Shown here: one piece after another, positions 6,078-13,431 of the stretch
How the letters are laid out: each line of letters begins with the position of its first letter
How positions within the stretch are numbered: the first letter of the stretch is position 1
Virus record (IMG/VR): IMGVR_UViG_3300009127_000179
Coordinates: 1 to 24,419 of that record
Source: a virus
Length of the DNA stretch: 24,419 bases
Strand: one strand, 5' to 3'
Program-made: the position numbers and the translations under genes
Notes under the pieces: generated by a model
Databases searched by the model: none
What the model saw: only the letters and a program-made list of their open reading frames with translations
Told to the model about the DNA's origin: nothing

Positions 6078-6105
6078 TTATAACAGACTGCGCTGCTGTT
6101 GTCAA
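6077..6105 (-). promoter_or_regulatory. leftward consensus sigma70-type promoter
   Basis: On the - strand TTGACA (6105-6100), a 17-bp spacer and TATAAT (6082-6077) match the full bacterial consensus at both boxes. It faces the HTH gene at 6040 and should drive the leftward operon. Confidence 0.85.
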
Positions 6106-6149
6106 TACTTTGGATATGTATTTTGGTGTCCAGCCGGCTCGGTATTGCA

Positions 6150-6166
6150 GAGGCCGCAACGGCCTC
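6150..6166. other. perfect GC-rich hairpin/palindrome between the divergent promoters
   Basis: GAGGCCG-CAA-CGGCCTC gives a 7-bp stem with a 3-nt loop. It lies midway between the leftward (-35 at 6100-6105) and rightward (-35 at 6218-6223) promoters. It may be an operator or a structural spacer. Confidence 0.4.
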
Positions 6167-6217
6167 CTTTGCTGTCTGTCATGCTGCCCTGAAAGCAAGT
6201 TATAGGCGAGTGGGGTA

Positions 6218-6246
6218 TTGACAACGACGCCAATTTGTTGTATACT
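6218..6246 (+). promoter_or_regulatory. rightward consensus sigma70-type promoter
   Basis: TTGACA (6218-6223), a 17-bp spacer and TATACT (6241-6246), one base off consensus. The -35 context GTATTGACAAC is identical to that of the opposing promoter. Transcription would start near 6253 and run toward the late genes. Confidence 0.85.
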
Positions 6247-6252
6247 AGACAC

Positions 6253-6380
6253 TGAGGCAGAAATCATATATTGAGTAAAAACTGAATAACTGCTGGCAAC
6301 CATACCAGCGGCGCGTGAAACGATAAAACGTAAGTTTGTGACACACGGGCCATCTCTCTACGGAGAGGTGGTCCTTTTTT
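6253..6380 (+). ncRNA. predicted short leader/terminated transcript
   Basis: A transcript from the rightward promoter would meet an intrinsic terminator after about 130 nt and before any convincing gene. It could be a small RNA or an attenuated/antiterminated leader of the late operon. I see no good open frame in it. Existence of the RNA is inferred from promoter and terminator only. Confidence 0.45.
6347..6380 (+). terminator. intrinsic terminator upstream of the late operon
   Basis: GGGCCATCTCTC (6347-6358) pairs over 12 bp (two G-U) with GAGAGGTGGTCC (6363-6374) around a TACG tetraloop. Six T follow immediately (6375-6380). The loop and T-run make this a strong rho-independent terminator, only 18 bp before the protease start codon. 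Confidence 0.85.
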
Positions 6381-6397
6381 GTTTATAGGAGGCTGGC

Positions 6398-8254
6398 ATG
6401 CCTTGGAAAATCGAGAAGCGGGACGGCGGAGCCCGTGTCGTTGAGAAGGACGGCGAAGAGGTTATGTGCTACACTGGCGACGGCGCAGAGGAAAAAGCCG
6501 AGCGTCTGATGGCTGCGCTATATGCTAGTGAACCAGGGGCGGCTGGCAAGGCTGCTGAGGATGAAACCCGCACCTGCGAATGCCTAGATTGTGATCATAC
6601 GGTAGAGACAAAGGAACATTGCGCTGATGTGAAATGTCCTGAGTGTGGCGGTGAAATGCGACGCCAAGAGAGGCCAGGGCCAGGTAAATCTACTGGAAGC
6701 AAACAGGAAAACAAAAATAGCTGTGTTTGCCCTAAATGTGGTGAGGTAGTCCCGCGAGAACCAGGTACAGTATGTGCACTGGTTAAATGTAAAAAGTGCA
6801 AACTTCCACTGATTGCCAGAATTGGAGGTAAAAAAGAGGAGGATGCAGAGGAAGAGAAGCGATGGGTTACTATCAGTGGTAGGCGAGTCTTTATAGCGAG
6901 AGGCGGCGGTCGAGGTGGAGGGAGCGGCCCAAAGCCAGTAACGGGGTATGAAAGTCTTGCAGACCGGACGGATGATGATCTAGCCAAATCAGCAGGCATT
7001 TATTCAAATGTTGCTGGCAACAAAGACTTGCCAGCAAATATTAGGTCGGAGTATGAGGGCGCGCTGGAAAATGTTCAGCGTGAGATTGATTGGCGCAAGG
7101 CGCATCCTGAACCCAAGAAGGGGACAACCGAGGAAATTATCAAGCGCGTTGAGGTGCTAGAAGATACCATTCGCGTGCGTGTGCGCAATCCTGACAAGTT
7201 CCAAGAAGATTCTTTCCGCACCATCGTGCTGTCCGAAGATGAAGGCATTAAGGCGGTGGTGGGGCGACTGACAGGTGAGGAAAGTACAACGGTTCAGACC
7301 TATATTTTTGACAAGGACAAGTGGGATTCCAAACGGGCGCAGGCTTGGGTGAAGAAGAACAAGAAGGCCACCAGTCTTGACCAGCAGCGGCAACAAGTTT
7401 CTGCTGCTTGGCGGGCCAAGTTTGTTAGACGTGGTGGCGTTCCTATGACTGATGATAGTTACTGGCCCAAAGAGGTCTTTGACAAATATCTGATTGTTGA
7501 GGCTCCTGATGGGCTGTATTCTTATCCTTATACTATTGCTGAAGGTGGTGAAGTTGAATTTGGTGATCCTGTGAAAGTGAAGGTTGAATATGTGCCGATT
7601 GCCCCGTCCACCAGATCAGTGAATTTCGCCGTCAAGTCTCTAGGTGAGACTGAGAAAGCCTACATCGTCGGTGGCTATGGTATTGCATGGGGTGATGAAA
7701 AGCAGCGCGACTTGTCTCCCTGGCCCAATGCTGATGGCAGCAAGGGCGAGTTCTTCACTCCTGCTACTGCTGGTCTTGATGACATCCCCGTGAAGGTGAT
7801 GACGTTTGAGCATGATAAAGACCAAGATGAAAGCGGTGAGCCCATCAAAGAGGCTCTGGGTCACACTATCTTAGAGCGTGATGATTTGCGCGGTCGCTGG
7901 ATTGAGGCACAAATTGAGAAGGGCCGTCGCTATGCTCAGTACGTGATGGACTTGCTCAATCGGGGTGATTTGTACTTATCCAGTGAGACTGCTTCTCACT
8001 GGCGCGATGTGGCGGACAATGGCGAAATCAAACGCTGGCGCACGGCAGGCTATACGTTTACTACACACCCGATGGAACCAAGAATTGGTAGTGTTGACGC
8101 CCTCAAGTCCTACTATGTGGGCGCTAATCTGGCTTTCCCTCCTGATGACAGTGACGATGGCAAAGTGGATGCGGGGGCATCCAGCCAAGATGCTGAAAAG
8201 GTGAAAGCTTTGACTGAGATTGAGCTTGAGTTAATTGAACTTGCGCGGAGGTAA
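6398..8254 (+). CDS. XkdF-like prohead protease with N-terminal zinc ribbons
   Basis: The 618-residue protein is modular. Residues 1-45 (PWKIEKRDGG...ALYASE) match a leader common in phage head proteins. Two zinc ribbons follow: C62xxC65/C80xxC83 and C111xxC114/C131xxC134. A motif around WVTISGRRVFIARGG (156-170) and the segment IRVRVRNPDKFQEDSFRTI (258-276) with VQTYIFDKDKW come next, typical of XkdF-type phage proteins. The C-terminal third (about 410-585) resembles prohead serine proteases, with histidines near EHD (471-473) and GHTI (488-491) and serines in LYLSSETASHW. It should trim the capsid scaffold domain during head maturation. ATG 6398 has AGGAGG at good spacing. Catalytic residues are inferred, not proven. 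Confidence 0.72.
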   Translation: MPWKIEKRDGGARVVEKDGEEVMCYTGDGAEEKAERLMAALYASEPGAAGKAAEDETRTCECLDCDHTVETKEHCADVKCPECGGEMRRQERPGPGKSTGSKQENKNSCVCPKCGEVVPREPGTVCALVKCKKCKLPLIARIGGKKEEDAEEEKRWVTISGRRVFIARGGGRGGGSGPKPVTGYESLADRTDDDLAKSAGIYSNVAGNKDLPANIRSEYEGALENVQREIDWRKAHPEPKKGTTEEIIKRVEVLEDTIRVRVRNPDKFQEDSFRTIVLSEDEGIKAVVGRLTGEESTTVQTYIFDKDKWDSKRAQAWVKKNKKATSLDQQRQQVSAAWRAKFVRRGGVPMTDDSYWPKEVFDKYLIVEAPDGLYSYPYTIAEGGEVEFGDPVKVKVEYVPIAPSTRSVNFAVKSLGETEKAYIVGGYGIAWGDEKQRDLSPWPNADGSKGEFFTPATAGLDDIPVKVMTFEHDKDQDESGEPIKEALGHTILERDDLRGRWIEAQIEKGRRYAQYVMDLLNRGDLYLSSETASHWRDVADNGEIKRWRTAGYTFTTHPMEPRIGSVDALKSYYVGANLAFPPDDSDDGKVDAGASSQDAEKVKALTEIELELIELARR

Positions 8255-8258
8255 TCAA

Positions 8259-9638
8259 ATGAACGAATGGGAGAAACTCTTTAAGCAAGCTGAGGAAAAG
8301 CTGGTGGCAGCTAAGGCGCTGCTTGAAAGTGATGAAGTTGACATGAAGCAGGTCAATGACTTGCGTAGTGCGGCCAAGTCGCTGCGCGAGCGTGCTGAGG
8401 CAATGAAGGTCACTGAGGAAGAACTGAAGGCCATGCGGGAGCCTGTGATGCCCGCTGATTTGCCAGTTGCCCCTGAAGGTGATGGCGGCAATGGTGAAGA
8501 GAATCGCGCTGAATCTATTCGGAAGGCCATCAATGTCATCCGCTTTGGTGCAATTGACGCGCCAACCGATCTGGTGATGCGCGAAGTCTATGGTGGTGAC
8601 TATCGCCAAATCGTCTTTGAACAGACCAAAGCATTCGACCATTTCCTGCGCACAGGGCGTGCCGATAAGAAACTGGATCGTCAGCTTTGGAGCATCGGTG
8701 ATGTGCAGACCATGCTCAAGGATGGCCTGGATGTCCGAGAAATCAAGGCTACGATGGTAGAAGGTGAGGATGTTCTCGGTGGCTACGCTGTTCCGCCAAC
8801 TGTGGCGGCTGGCGTCATTGAGCGCATTCCTGGCCTCACAGCCGTGCGCGGCGGCGGGGCGCTCATCGTCCAGTCTGCTAGTAAAGTCATTGAGTGGCTG
8901 AAGGTCACTGGCGGCAACGATCAGTATCTCAGTGGAATGCGCGGCTTGTGGGGCGCTGAGACTGAAAGCCCGACTGAGGATGACTTTACCCTGGGGCTGG
9001 TGCAGATTCCAGTCCACGTCTATACCTATAAGGTATCTATGTCAGTCTCTCTCTTGGAGGACGCAACCAACATCGTTACTATCTTCACCCGTCTCGTGTC
9101 TGACACGCTGGCGATTGACGAGGATGTGGCTTTCCTGACCGGCGACGGCGCGGGCAAGCCTCACGGTATTTTGCCTAGTTCTGGCAATGGGCGCAGTCTG
9201 ACCGAAGTGATCACTGGTGACGCAGACGAGGTGACTTGGGATGGCCTGCGTAACCTGCGGCGTGGAATCGCCACACAGTACCGGGCACGTGGCCGCTCTT
9301 CTTGGATCGCCAACTCCGACACTGGCGGCAGCATTGAAGAAATGCAGGATGGCGAGGGGCGCAACTATGTTGAGAACGCGCTGGTGGTCGGCGATGAGTT
9401 CCAAGGTGCAATCTGGCGTGAAAGTGAAGCTATGCCAGATGAAGCTGCGAATGCCTATCCTATGATCTTTGGTGACCTGTCAGGGTATGCCATTGTGGAG
9501 CGGTTGGGTATGGCTGTCCAGCGGTACAACGACTCCAACACTGGCATCAACGTGGTGGAGTTCCACATCCGTCGTCGCCTGGGTGGTGACTTGATTGAGG
9601 ATTACAAGTTTGCAGTCAACAAATGCTCAACCACATAG
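8259..9638 (+). CDS. HK97-fold major capsid protein
   Basis: ATG 8259 is chosen over an in-frame ATG at 8235, because GGAGGT lies 6 nt upstream and the earlier codon is inside the protease gene. The 459-residue product has a helical, charged N-terminal scaffold (delta) region of roughly 150-170 residues (LRSAAKSLRERAEAMKVTEEEL). The capsid core follows, starting near EDVLGGYAVPP, with family segments AFLTGDGAGKPHGIL, WIANSDTGGSIEEMQDGEG and PMIFGDLSGYAIVERLGM. These are characteristic of the HK97 gp5 family. It forms the icosahedral shell and is presumably cut by the protease encoded just upstream. Confidence 0.92.
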   Translation: MNEWEKLFKQAEEKLVAAKALLESDEVDMKQVNDLRSAAKSLRERAEAMKVTEEELKAMREPVMPADLPVAPEGDGGNGEENRAESIRKAINVIRFGAIDAPTDLVMREVYGGDYRQIVFEQTKAFDHFLRTGRADKKLDRQLWSIGDVQTMLKDGLDVREIKATMVEGEDVLGGYAVPPTVAAGVIERIPGLTAVRGGGALIVQSASKVIEWLKVTGGNDQYLSGMRGLWGAETESPTEDDFTLGLVQIPVHVYTYKVSMSVSLLEDATNIVTIFTRLVSDTLAIDEDVAFLTGDGAGKPHGILPSSGNGRSLTEVITGDADEVTWDGLRNLRRGIATQYRARGRSSWIANSDTGGSIEEMQDGEGRNYVENALVVGDEFQGAIWRESEAMPDEAANAYPMIFGDLSGYAIVERLGMAVQRYNDSNTGINVVEFHIRRRLGGDLIEDYKFAVNKCSTT

Positions 9639-9677
9639 GATTGCAGACCTTGACAGCAGATAAGTAGGAGGTAAGAA

Positions 9678-10154
9678 ATGGGTATGGGACGCATGGGGCA
9701 AATTCTTGCCCACAGTTTGGAGTTCTTCAGCGGACACGGCGCGACTGGGGCTCACCAGCTTCACGATGTACTGGTGAATAACGAATACTATCCTGAGTCG
9801 GGGTCATTTGTGGACGTTTCTGGTCACGAGCGGGTGCATGTTTTGATCCTGCTCGGCGAATTGGCCGACGCGATCACGTTTGAAATCTATGAATCTGATG
9901 CCGTTGGTGGCACGGAAGATCAGATCAGCGCGACGTACTGCAAGCACACCTGTGCCGCTGACGATGACAATGAGTTTGTGGCATTCACTATCGAGGTGGC
10001 AAAGCTGAGCCTTGACCACCACTTCCTGACCTGCAAGGTTGGGGCAGTGAGTGGTAGCAACTATGCGGCTATTTTCTTCCTGCCGGAAGGATTGCAGTTG
10101 CCGACCACCTCTGATGCACTGCCAGCAGCGTCACAGCACGAGTATGTTGGATAA
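9678..10154 (+). CDS. probable capsid decoration/accessory virion protein (158 aa)
   Basis: Follows the capsid gene with a strong TAGGAGGTAAGAA site. The product is beta-rich, without signal peptide or membrane helix. It has a patterned core (VDVSGHERVHVLILLGELADAI) and ends LPAASQHEYVG. Direct succession to the major capsid gene suggests a head decoration or stabilisation role, as in many siphoviruses. I do not recognise the family, so this is inference from position and composition. Confidence 0.5.
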   Translation: MGMGRMGQILAHSLEFFSGHGATGAHQLHDVLVNNEYYPESGSFVDVSGHERVHVLILLGELADAITFEIYESDAVGGTEDQISATYCKHTCAADDDNEFVAFTIEVAKLSLDHHFLTCKVGAVSGSNYAAIFFLPEGLQLPTTSDALPAASQHEYVG

Positions 10155-10167
10155 AGTCCAGCAAGTG

Positions 10168-10203
10168 GGGCGGGTGGAGTTTCCTCCTTTCCTCTGCCCG
10201 CCT
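10168..10203 (+). repeat. GGGCGGG/CCCGCCT hairpin in the intergenic gap
   Basis: GGGCGGG (10168-10174) pairs with CCCGCCT (10197-10203), 7 bp with one G-U, around a pyrimidine-rich loop that itself contains GGAG/CTCC. No T-run follows. It may be an mRNA-stability or processing stem between capsid-accessory genes and the anchored protein. Confidence 0.45.
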
Positions 10204-10236
10204 CGCTGATGTAAGATGTAATTTGGAGGTAAGAAC

Positions 10237-10938
10237 ATGATGAAAGAAAAGCGGACAAAAAGAGTTTGGAGGGTCATCGCTGTCATTGCGTTGGCACTTT
10301 CTATGCTCATTTCACTTGCGGCTTTCACAGCATGCTCTGTTCCTGCTGAGGAGCCTGTGGCGCGTAGTTACCAGACCAAGTGCTATGCTACAAACGGCGG
10401 GGACAAATGGGTGTGCGCTGATGGCGGTGAGATGGAGTTTCAGAGTGGTTCAACGCTTGACATTCAAAGTACTGCCGTCATGACCATAGGTGGCGGTCTT
10501 GCAATTGACGGAGCCCTTGATCTTGACGGTGAATTGTCAAGTGGGACGGGTTGCATCACCGTTGCGGATTGTCTCAACACAACTGGCGCGGTTGACTTTG
10601 ACGGTACTCTGAATGTGGATGGGGCAACAACGGTGGCAGATGATTTCATCGTGACGGCACAGACGGCGGTGAGTGTGACAGCAGAGGGAGGGGTAATCAC
10701 GCCAACGGGGACGTATCAGCCCCTGGAAAGCGCTGCTGACTATTCAAGTACGCTTTCCACGGATGGATTCACTGCTGGGACACTACTGGTATTGGTCAAT
10801 ACGGTGAGTCACCGTCTCGGCATCACTGACACTGGTGCAGTCAAACTGTCTGGCAATTTGTACCTTGACCAATACGACAGCGCAATTCTATGGTTTGATG
10901 GGACGAATTGGATACAACTGGCAGAGTCAGATAACTAA
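10237..10938 (+). CDS. signal-anchored beta-repeat virion/surface protein (233 aa)
   Basis: GGAGGTAAGAAC precedes ATG 10237. Residues 1-10 are basic, and 11-31 form a hydrophobic export signal ending in a possible lipobox (FTAC, not ideal at -3). SVPAEEPVARSYQ follows. The middle (about 65-140) is a run of short beta repeats of the type IDGALDLDGELSSG and FDGTLNVDGATT, as in beta-solenoid fibres. The C-terminal domain (about 150-233, GTLLVLVNT and LDQYDSAILWFDGTNWIQL) looks like a phage fibre beta domain. An export signal on a fibre-like protein is unusual for a virion part, which normally stays cytoplasmic. Surface display on the host is possible. Confidence 0.6.
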   Translation: MMKEKRTKRVWRVIAVIALALSMLISLAAFTACSVPAEEPVARSYQTKCYATNGGDKWVCADGGEMEFQSGSTLDIQSTAVMTIGGGLAIDGALDLDGELSSGTGCITVADCLNTTGAVDFDGTLNVDGATTVADDFIVTAQTAVSVTAEGGVITPTGTYQPLESAADYSSTLSTDGFTAGTLLVLVNTVSHRLGITDTGAVKLSGNLYLDQYDSAILWFDGTNWIQLAESDN

Positions 10939-10973
10939 GTGCTGTAGATAGTGCGTGTCACAGGCGAGGCAAT

Positions 10974-11567
10974 ATGCAAAAAGTCTTTGCCTACTGCGCT
11001 AAGTCTTTTGAACGATCTACGAGGCGGGCGGCGGATGTTCGATCAGTTACTTGCCCGCCCGCCTCATCGGATACGTTCAACCCGCATTGGTTGGCGGGGA
11101 GACGGTTGCTATATTTTGACCTGCATGGCAGGCCAGGCGCTGGCTTTTGGCATGGTGATGATGGCATTGTCGCGCTGACTGCTGAGCAGGTGCGGAGTGT
11201 TGATCTTGGCGGCGCAGTGGTATTCGCGCTCAATTGCTATCTTGCGGACTCGTGCTCACCTATGATGGATTCTCTACTTGACGCTGGAGCTAGCTATGTC
11301 ATTGGCGGTGATGGGCAAAACTGGGCAGGAACTTCCTCTGCTCTCTACGGCGCGTCTCTCTTGGGCCTCTGGTTTCGGCGCTTGTTTATGATAGGCGTAC
11401 CGCCGCTAAAAGCTCTTGCGGTTGCCAAGCGCGCTATCTGGTGGCAACTGCGCTTGGGGCGACGCTTGGAAGGTGCGGCGCGGGGGATGGGTACGAAGGC
11501 GCGCATAGAGGCAGCCCAAGATACTTTGATGTTTCGCGCGTATTACAAGGAGAAAACTCATGTCTGA
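10974..11567 (+). CDS. caspase-like/CHAT-type cysteine peptidase (197 aa)
   Basis: The core reads RRLLYFDLHGRPGAG (strand then His51-Gly) and VVFALNCYLADS (strand then Cys88). SLLDAGASYVIGG, a downstream helix and ALAVAKRAI follow. This order (beta-strand HG, beta-strand NC, AGA-xx-VIG strand, then helix with alanine-rich end) is that of the CHAT/caspase-like clan CD peptidases, where His and Cys form the dyad. The domain is stand-alone and compact. The start has a modest site (GCGAGGC), and the first 35 codons overlap a strong GC hairpin (11021-11065). It lies between two membrane-anchored beta-rich proteins that share an EP[VI]ARS motif. Clan CD enzymes often cut after basic residues, so those proteins are candidate substrates. 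Fold call is by motif only. Confidence 0.6.
   Translation: MQKVFAYCAKSFERSTRRAADVRSVTCPPASSDTFNPHWLAGRRLLYFDLHGRPGAGFWHGDDGIVALTAEQVRSVDLGGAVVFALNCYLADSCSPMMDSLLDAGASYVIGGDGQNWAGTSSALYGASLLGLWFRRLFMIGVPPLKALAVAKRAIWWQLRLGRRLEGAARGMGTKARIEAAQDTLMFRAYYKEKTHV
11021..11065 (+). repeat. 11-bp GC-rich hairpin in the 5' part of the peptidase gene
   Basis: GAGGCGGGCGG (11021-11031) pairs perfectly with CCGCCCGCCTC (11055-11065) around a 23-nt loop. It is the third GGCGGGC-type stem-loop in the window (with 2797-2902 and 10168-10203). Lying inside codons 16-31, it could slow translation or halt transcription. Confidence 0.6.
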
Positions 11568-12057
11568 GGAAAAAGTAAAGAATCTTCTCACCGCAGGCGT
11601 CTTTGTGCTTTTGATTGTTGCTATCATTTTTGTTTTGAGAATGCCGGCGGAGCCAGTGGATGAACCAATAGCCCGTTCCAGTAGCAATTATGGCTGGCTC
11701 AAAGTTGAGGATATTGTCCTCTCAGGCACGGGGACAGAAGGCGCGGTGAGCGACAGTGAACCTACCAGCGCATTCGTGCGCGGGCATCTCTATGCTGTGC
11801 ATCTGGATTTTAACACTAGTATCACAAACACGACAGATTTTACTCTCACGCAAGCCTCTCCCGCCTTGACGGTCTTGCAACTCACGAATTATTACACTGA
11901 CACTTGGTATTATCCAGCGGCGCAACAAACAGGATCAGATGGGGCTGGCGTAGGCACTTATGATCAGTTGTTGGTCAATGACCAACTTACCGCTGAGGTC
12001 GGAGAGACTATCTCAAGTACAAATATTATGACGGTGACTGTGTACTGGGGTGAGTGA
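11560..12057 (+). CDS. membrane-anchored beta-rich protein (165 aa)
   Basis: Overlaps the peptidase gene by 8 nt; ATG 11560 follows AAGGAG. A single hydrophobic helix at about residues 9-26 (NLLTAGVFVLLIVAIIFVL) is followed by RMPAEPVDEPIARSSS. The remaining 120 residues are threonine/serine rich and beta-patterned (GHLYAVHLDF, TTDFTLTQASPALTVLQL, TVTVYWGE). That is the look of small phage head or tail adhesion domains. The N-terminus is a type II-like anchor that would leave the beta domain outside. It shares the segment PA-E-x-EP[VI]ARS with the protein at 10237, at a similar distance after the membrane segment. I recognise no family. Confidence 0.6.
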   Translation: MSEEKVKNLLTAGVFVLLIVAIIFVLRMPAEPVDEPIARSSSNYGWLKVEDIVLSGTGTEGAVSDSEPTSAFVRGHLYAVHLDFNTSITNTTDFTLTQASPALTVLQLTNYYTDTWYYPAAQQTGSDGAGVGTYDQLLVNDQLTAEVGETISSTNIMTVTVYWGE

Positions 12058-12149
12058 TGAAAGCGGCAGATTTTAATTGGACGCAGGCGCGCGCCGAGGC
12101 ACAGACACAGCAGGCACAACTGAAGATTGCCATAAGCAGAGGAGGACAC

Positions 12150-12563
12150 ATGAAAGTCAGGATTTTGCGTGCAGGTAAGTACAGTGATTTTAGTACACCA
12201 CCACGAGTGAGAAGCAAGAAGCTGATAGTGGGGGATGAAGCAGAATTTCCTGGCAAGTATGCTGAGAGTCTTATTGAAAAGGGTTATGCTGAGCCTGTAG
12301 CAGAAGAGCCATTTGAAACCGAGGGGCTTGTCGCTGCATTCAAGGAACTTGACGCTTCACTTAAAGCGGGCGCCGAGGGAGCAGAGGCAGAAGGGGAACT
12401 GGTAGAGCCTGATGTACAAGAACCAGAGATTGACGCTACGCCTAGAGGCGCGTTTCTAGCGAGGGAAAAAGGGCTTGATCTGCGTTACATTGCTGGCACG
12501 GGACGTGGGGGCCGCATCACGGCGAAGGATGTTCGGGAGGCTATAAGTGGGGCAGGCGCGTAA
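12150..12563 (+). CDS. phage protein with peripheral subunit-binding (E3-binding) domain
   Basis: ATG 12150 has the strongest site (AGAGGAGGACAC). The frame is open back to a GTG/ATG at 12054-12057 that overlaps the previous stop, so a form 31 residues longer is possible. The N-terminus (MKVRILRAGKYSDF, LIVGDEAEFPGKYAESLIEKGYAEPV) resembles short phage neck-region proteins. An acidic linker (about 51-94) leads to residues 95-132, IDATPRGAFLAREKGLDL and GTGRGGRITAKDVREA. This closely matches the PSBD of 2-oxoacid dehydrogenase E2 subunits (A-x-P-x-x-R-x-LA, then D, then GTG-x-x-GRI-x-x-DV). In E2 it docks E1 or E3; here the partner is unknown. Confidence 0.68.
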   Translation: MKVRILRAGKYSDFSTPPRVRSKKLIVGDEAEFPGKYAESLIEKGYAEPVAEEPFETEGLVAAFKELDASLKAGAEGAEAEGELVEPDVQEPEIDATPRGAFLAREKGLDLRYIAGTGRGGRITAKDVREAISGAGA

Positions 12564-13431
12564 TCTTTACGTTTTGCTGTATAACCTCAAGGCAACGATA
12601 GGTCTTGATCAGACGGATACTGACGAGGATGATCTATTGGAAGGTTTCTGCTTCACTGCTAGCAGAATGTGGGAGGGTGCAACGCGGCGCAAATTTTACC
12701 CGCTCTTGGCAGCCAGATATTATGATCTCCCTGAAGATACCGCTTTACTGAAATTGGATGAGGACTTGCTGGAGGTGACAGTCTTCACGACGCAGAATGG
12801 TGAGGAAAGTGTAGCCAGCGCGGACTATTATCTGAGATGTGGACATTCTTATAATTTGATGCCCTATGACCGCATTGAGATGTTAGCCAATGGTGATATG
12901 CCTGTTCTGCTGTTTACTGGAATAATGCAGAAGTCCCAGGCGGTGACTGGTTATTGGGGCTACCATGAGGATTATTCTAATGCCTGGCAGGATAGTGATG
13001 ACGCACTGGCGGCGGATGCAACGGCCTCGGCTACCACGCTCACTGTGAGTGATGCGGACGGGACTGACATCTATGGCGTCACGCCGCGATTCAAGGCAGG
13101 GCAATTGCTTCGCGTAGTGACTGGTGATGATACTGAGTACATCTATCTGGTATCAATAGATACTACCACAAATATACTAACAATCATTCGCGGTGTCAAT
13201 GGCACAACAGCGGTCGCTCACGATGAGGATGACCAGATTGACGTGTATATGCCAATGGGCGAGGTAGTGCAGGCGGTGACACGCTTGGCTGCTTGGCTTT
13301 ATGGTCAAAAAGACGCGCCTTTCACGGCGGAAGTTGCAACTGCGGTGGCGGGGGTTACTATCACAATTCCACCATCAGCGCCAGCGGATGTGATTGCAAT
13401 GGCGGCAATTTATAAGAGAGTTGATCTGTGA
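12547..13431 (+). CDS. gp6-like head-tail connector
   Basis: GTG 12547 follows GGGAGG by 6 nt and overlaps the previous gene. The N-terminal third (YNLKATIGLDQTDTDEDDLLEG, then FTASRMWEGATRRKFYP) fits the helical start of HK97 gp6/SPP1 gp15-type adaptors (Phage_connect group). These form a ring beneath the portal. At 294 residues it is much longer than the usual 100-150. The middle (about 150-235) is a beta-rich insert (ADATASATTLTVSDADGTD to GVNGTTAVAHDEDDQI) similar to common phage beta domains. The C-terminus (VVQAVTRLAAWLYGQKD) returns to the family helix. Assignment is good for the ends; the function of the insert is unknown. Confidence 0.68.
   Translation: MGQARNLYVLLYNLKATIGLDQTDTDEDDLLEGFCFTASRMWEGATRRKFYPLLAARYYDLPEDTALLKLDEDLLEVTVFTTQNGEESVASADYYLRCGHSYNLMPYDRIEMLANGDMPVLLFTGIMQKSQAVTGYWGYHEDYSNAWQDSDDALAADATASATTLTVSDADGTDIYGVTPRFKAGQLLRVVTGDDTEYIYLVSIDTTTNILTIIRGVNGTTAVAHDEDDQIDVYMPMGEVVQAVTRLAAWLYGQKDAPFTAEVATAVAGVTITIPPSAPADVIAMAAIYKRVDL

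Noticed and set aside
8124-9017. Long antisense frame (297 codons) across the protease/capsid border
   Set aside because: Lies opposite strongly coding capsid sequence, has no convincing ribosome binding site and gives an implausible protein; taken as a shadow frame.
9650-9680. TTGACA before the probable decoration gene as a promoter
   Set aside because: No -10 box at suitable spacing; the downstream sequence is the ribosome binding site region.
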